Shown piece by piece: positions 59,565-64,000 of a DNA stretch of 64,000 nt. The stretch's first letter is position 1. Each line of letters starts with the position of its first letter. The stretch covers positions 14,648,211 to 14,712,210 of the forward strand of contig CM075104.1 in assembly GCA_037576195.1 (NCBI GenBank), in the 5' to 3' direction. A program made the position numbers and the translations under genes. The DNA is from Phytoseiulus persimilis. Taxonomy: Eukaryota > Arthropoda > Arachnida > Mesostigmata > Phytoseiidae. The notes under the pieces are model-generated. The model searched no databases, was not told the DNA's origin, and worked only from the letters and a program-made list of their open reading frames with translations.

Positions 59565-59984
59565 TCAGTATTCCGTCGGATTCGGATCTCCAAGGGATTT
59601 AGCGGTGTAGAAAGTCTCCGAAACATGGGACGGATGCATCCAATGTCCATTTGTGGCCCACGGATGAATTTCGTCCTCGTCACTTGACTCCCGGTATGAA
59701 CATGATGGCGACACTCGGCGAATGAGTGGGTGTCTCACAGAACCCTCCGAAATTCGGATTCAGCGCGCTCAGTTTCCGTCTGCAGGAATGCATTCATTAG
59801 CTGATCGCCGGGACTGTGATACGGACCCGCGGCAGCCGATTGTCCGAATGCAGACGGAGAATCTGCTGGTTGGCGCGCTTGGTTTGAATCGGAGGAGAAA
59901 TGGTCAGAAGTAGGAGAGATAAACGTCCGCTGTGTTTTGCTCAGGCAGCAGCGACCGCTTTTTGAGAAGACTGGATGACTGTTC
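59565..59984 (-). CDS. Candidate gene C-terminal exons, unknown function
   Basis: Two minus-strand exons join in phase. The first (59984-59739) follows a strong acceptor (CTGTTTCTTCTTTCAG) and contains SDHFSSDSNQARQPADSPSA, GPYHSPGDQLMNAFLQTETE and RAESEFRRV before TTCT/GTGAGA. The second (59682-59565) reads DEDEIHPWATNGHWMHPSHV, continues SETFYTAKSLGDPNPTEY, and stops at TGA. Composition is balanced and polar. The upstream exon or exons would lie right of 59984, toward PPME1, possibly with a shared divergent promoter near 60.4-60.7 kb, but I could not fix them. Beyond the TGA the same frame stays open for about 180 more codons (to 59022), so either the stop is a lesion or the downstream openness is chance. 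No domain was recognised. Confidence 0.33.
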
Positions 59985-60753
59985 CTGAAAGAAGAAACAG
60001 TTTAGAACAGATCTAGACAGTCGATCCTTCTTCAGTTCTCAGCAGTGAGTCACGATATCGTAAGCAGCACACTCCGGACACAAACATGAGAGATGCTGCG
60101 AAATGAACGCGAGTTGACAGCCACCAGCTGACTGGATCAAACTTTGTTTCGCCAGCGCCTTAATGCAATCGAATTTGAAAGCGAATCTGTCATCTTATAT
60201 TGGGACATCGGCTGCCTTTCGCTCAATGCTCGTGGTGTGTGTTTGCATGTCGCATCGCAGCGATGCTCATCGCCGGCAAGACATTGTCGTGATAGTGTTC
60301 TTGAGCTCCATGCAACGTCCACGACGACTAACTGACGGTGCATTTCCAGGGGCGACCGATTCGCTCTCGTTGGTCCGATCGTTCGTTGTGTGCCACTGAT
60401 TCCTGTGCTGAACTGTGAGAGCAGTTGCCTTTATTCAGGTGTCTGGGTTTTCGCTCGCGTTCTAGCCGTCAATTCTCACTCCGCGGGACGGGTTTGGATC
60501 GGAGACGCGACAGCGACGTACTCCGGTGCCGTAGCGGAGTAATTATCGATGTCGGTGCTAGCTCGAACGTTTTGTTCGGGATTCGTTCGTCTAACGTACG
60601 CAATGTCTCTGACAGTCGGCTCCGAAGATTCGTCCCTCCTCCCATCCCTCCTATTGAACGGAATTATGCGAAAACACACAATATTAGCAAATATATCCTG
60701 AACCTGCTCACCGAGGATATATGAGGTTCATCGAGTCATTCTTCCCAGGTGCG

Positions 60754-62774
60754 ATGTCATCTCTGCAACGCGAGATGCTCCGCTCGAAACTTCCTCCGGT
60801 GCCTCCAGGAGGAAACGGGCCTCCTCCAGTTCGAAGGGGTAGGAAAGATTACACACCGGTGAAATGGAACCAGTATTTCAGCAACCAGCACGAAGTCGCC
60901 GTCGAAGGCGGCGATGTCTTCATGGTGTACGAGTGAGTTCCGAGTCGTTGGATTGATTTTTCTTCCAGTCAGCAAATTGACGAACGTCTCCAAGGCAAGG
61001 TCTCAACCAATAGTGTTTTCCAATATCGAGATCAAGCTCTGTATGTTCCTTCTCTCCCTATCAGATGTCAGTCTTCAAACTACACACCTGACAAACCGGT
61101 GCTTATTCTGCTCCACGGTGCCGGATACAGTGGTCTGACTTGGTCTTGTTTTGCGGTAAGTTTCGAGTTTGTCCCACCACATTCTTCATTTCTTTCCTAT
61201 CTCCGAGTGGTTCCTCCCGATTTGAGCTGCCAGCTGGGAGCGATATTTACCACAAACCCGAAACGCGGGGCATCACTCATAGCAATGAGTTTCTCGGTGC
61301 CCGTGGTCGGTTCGTTTGCATGGCTTCTGTGAAGATTTCGGTGTCCGTTCAGCTCCCAGAAACTCCCTTATTCGTATGACCAGTTATACGCGGAATTCGG
61401 CATGGTGGGACAGTCCTGAGCCAACAAAACATTTTCCAGGCCGAGATAGTTAGCATGGTCCAATGCTCTGTGATAGCCGTAGATCTCCGTGGCCACGGAG
61501 AGAGCCATACCCAGGACGAGAACAACCTTTTGGCAGACACGATGTCGCGGGACGTCGGGCGTATCTACGAAGAACTGTACAAAGATCGCGAGTCGAAACC
61601 TCCCGCCATTTTGATCGGGCACAGGTGTGTTGAATCTTCGTCTGTCCTCGATTCATAAAAGCCTGATGAATGCTCCCTTGCGAGTCTCGTCGAAGTGAAG
61701 AGGACTTCCTTTGCAGCATGGGGGGAGCACTCGCTGTCCACGCGGTCGCCGGATATATGATCCCGTTTGTAGCGGGGCTCGTTGTCATAGATGTTGTTGA
61801 AGGAACCGCCATGGACGCTTTGCAGGGAATGCAAAACGTTCTGAAGTGTCGTCCGAAGACTTTCCATAGTCTTGAATATGCGGTGGAGTGGTCCTGCAGA
61901 TCCGGCCAAACGAGGAACATTGAGTCAGCAAAAGTGAGGGATTCGCCAGGGTTGCTTAATTTGCCCCCCGGGAGATTAATCATTCGAAGATTCGACCGCC
62001 CGGGCGTGGAAGAAATGTTTTCCTCAATCGGAACTATCATGTTTTCTCCCGAAAGGTATCCATGCCTGCTATGCTCAAACGGATATCAGACGGAATCCCA
62101 GCCACGAAAGTCCTCTGCCAAAGTGTGGGAGAAGACGAAGGCCTCGTAGCTTCTACCGTCTCTCCCTCCAGGGGCAGCGAAGGAATTCCAGAAGACGAGG
62201 AAGCCGAATTCGAGAAACCGCAGCAGCCTGAGACGAAACAGGGTTTCACGTGGCGAATTGATCTCTCGCGTTCAGAGCCATTCTGGGAGAGCTGGTTCAA
62301 GGGGCTTTCCTCCAAATTTCTGCGGTGTGAGTGCCCGAAACTTCTGTTGTTGGCAGGAATCGACAGACTCGACAAAGATCTCACAATCGGACAAATGCAA
62401 GGAAAGTTCCAAACGCTGGTTCTGCCCAAGGTGGGCCACGCTGTTCATGAAGACGCTCCCGATAAGGTACGGAATACAGTTCGCTCAGTTCGATGAAGCC
62501 GGATCGGATCAGAATCAATCGTATCATCTTTAGGTTGACGGTCGGCTCAACTTCCACCACCGATCTCTCATTTGTTGTGAAGCTATGAGTCATGAGCATG
62601 AATCTCGGCGTATTAAACCGAGAGGCCCAGTGGAACGGTAACGTACCGCCTCATCGCACCCTGGTAATCGAGCGGAGTTTGTTCCAGGTTGCTGAGACGA
62701 TTGCAGCGTATTTGGTCCGCAACAAACTCTGCGAAAAAATCGGGGATTTCCCGTCACCGACCGCCTGCTGCTGA
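60754..62774 (+). CDS. PPME1: Protein phosphatase methylesterase 1
   Basis: Serine esterase of the alpha/beta-hydrolase fold that removes the C-terminal methyl ester of the PP2A catalytic subunit and stabilises inactive PP2A. Six exons encode 389 aa (human 386): 60754-60932, 61065-61155, 61440-61624, 61717-61933, 62056-62466 and 62688-62774. All are GT-AG and in phase. Landmarks are the oxyanion-side LILLHGAGYSG (residues 73-83) and AVDLRGHGESH. The nucleophile is Ser152, in GHSMGGA formed across an exon junction. Asp177 lies in IDVVEGTAMDALQGMQN, and His352 in GHAVHEDAPDK. The PP2A-binding half includes FTWRIDLSRSEPFWESWFKG and DRLDKDLTIGQMQGKFQ, with an acidic low-complexity loop between. 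The ATG at 60754 matches the family start (MSSLQREMLRSKLPPVPPGG); an in-frame ATG at 60721 would add 11 residues. All catalytic residues are present. Confidence 0.95.
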
Positions 62775-64000
62775 TGTTTACTGTTGAAGTTTGGAGAAAC
62801 GCGTGACCCCTCACGGTTTACGAGGACGATACGTGCCTTCATCTGGAACGGCGCTCCTCATCCAACTCATACGAGTTTTCGAGCAGACAAGTTGGGCGGT
62901 CGAGGAACTTAGATTTTGCAACGCTGAACAGCTGTCGCTCCGTGGAAAAAATCACGTGTTTCTGCTCCGTCGACGAGGACAAGGGGACCCTGAAAGAGAG
63001 AGAGCCCAGCTGCTCTTGAATAAAGAATGAGATTCTTATCGAGGTTCTTGACTGGAAGAGCTTGTTTTCGATCGTGGTTCCATAGATTGCCCAGCCAAGA
63101 TATACTTTTCTCGGAGTGGAGCCGCGGCTCCGCGCCTGTAGAGCCCACATTGCACGCAGCCGGAAGCAAAGGAAATCTCACTCAGTCTGTCGCTCTCGGA
63201 TTTTGGAGGAATTTCGTGTACCAGGCTGTTCAGAAACTCTTGAGCCTCAGGGTGAAAACGATCGATTAATGGGAAACCACTGTCGAGTGAGGAAGCGGAG
63301 GCTATCGGAAGACGATGTGCGCAAATTAAATGGCTCCCGCCTTTTCGCCCGTTTCAAACACCGGGATGCGTTCGGACATGTCAGTGCTTTTGACGAAACG
63401 AACTGCGAATTCGCGCCCCCCCATAGGGAAATCCGAACGACTTTTGGCGCCGATCTTTGAGTGTCAATGAGATCTGGGTGTACCATGACATCCCAGGAGC
63501 CGAAACTCATTACCCTTCGCCGTTGGGATAGAAACCAGAGAAGATCACTGGATTGTTGCGTTGAGCTTCGAGGAAAGAGCGTAGAACAGACCCAGAGTTT
63601 TATGGCCATCGAGCGTGTCCTTGCTGTTTAGGCTTGATACTTTTCGGGCAGCCTAGTATGCTTCATGCGTGCTCTGAATCTCCACAGACGAGGAATGCGA
63701 GTTCGAGACGAGGCTCGAGCGGTTTGTTCCACTGTTGTACAGAGTCCTCGTGGTAACAGGTGTCACTGCGCGATCACTACTTGCGGCGAAGCCACTCTGC
63801 AACGTGTAGTTCACGAAAACGGATGCAATGGTGATGCAGACTGCATCACTCCGTTACCATCATCCGGAAAAAGCAGAAGGGGCCGTCACTTGGGTGGCCC
63901 GGGAGTAGTTCAAGTCCCTGCTCCGAACCGAGAGAGTTGCGAGAGGAGGGGCCTTGGATACGACAGCGCGCCAACGAAATCAAAAAGCAAGCTCAGCAGA
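62775..64000. other. PPME1 3' flank, no further recognisable gene
   Basis: The PPME1 3' UTR probably runs to a polyadenylation site just after 63024. Beyond it, frames are short and open on both strands (for example plus 63116-63460, minus 63609-63247). I see no supportable gene, RNA or repeat in the last kilobase. Confidence 0.4.
63019..63024 (+). terminator. Likely PPME1 polyadenylation signal
   Basis: AATAAA 245 bp after the PPME1 stop codon, the first clear canonical signal downstream on this strand. Confidence 0.55.

Noticed and set aside
1..64000. Homeobox, C2H2 zinc-finger, histone, rRNA, CRISPR or bacterial operon content
   Set aside because: No homeodomain WFQNRR, HTGEKP linker, rRNA core or direct-repeat array was seen in any frame. 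The splice structure excludes a prokaryotic source.

Overview
The window is eukaryotic nuclear DNA, most likely from an arthropod and plausibly a compact-genome mesostigmatid mite. Three conserved animal genes are visible, two of them split by short GT-AG introns (about 80-280 bp). A canonical spliceosomal U2 snRNA gene and a decayed Mutator-like (MULE) transposase are also present, and base composition is near 50% GC. The taxon is inferred from gene structure and protein divergence; no lineage-diagnostic sequence was checked.

Layout. About 0.5-49.9 kb holds no protein family I can name. Within it, several stretches can be chained into phase-consistent exons (minus strand 0.5-2.3 kb; plus strand 20.5-21.3 kb; plus strand 35.8-36.3 kb), and other stretches are merely open. 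These are candidates for lineage-specific or fast-evolving genes and carry low confidence. The confidently readable part is 49.9-62.8 kb. It runs: DCTN4 (plus, 8 exons), METTL4 (minus, single exon, tail-to-tail with DCTN4), U2 snRNA (minus, directly upstream of METTL4), a possible 67-aa minus-strand gene, a broken MULE transposase followed by a ~77-bp tandem repeat, a phase-consistent minus-strand candidate gene at 59.6-60.0 kb, and PPME1 (plus, 6 exons).

The most interesting point is an arrangement rather than a single gene. METTL4 is known in animals as the enzyme that N6-methylates an internal 2'-O-methyladenosine of U2 snRNA. Here its start codon lies 87 bp downstream of the 3' end of a U2 snRNA gene on the same strand, so enzyme and substrate genes are adjacent and METTL4 has almost no private promoter space. 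PPME1 (PP2A methylesterase) and DCTN4 (dynactin p62) look like ordinary housekeeping genes.
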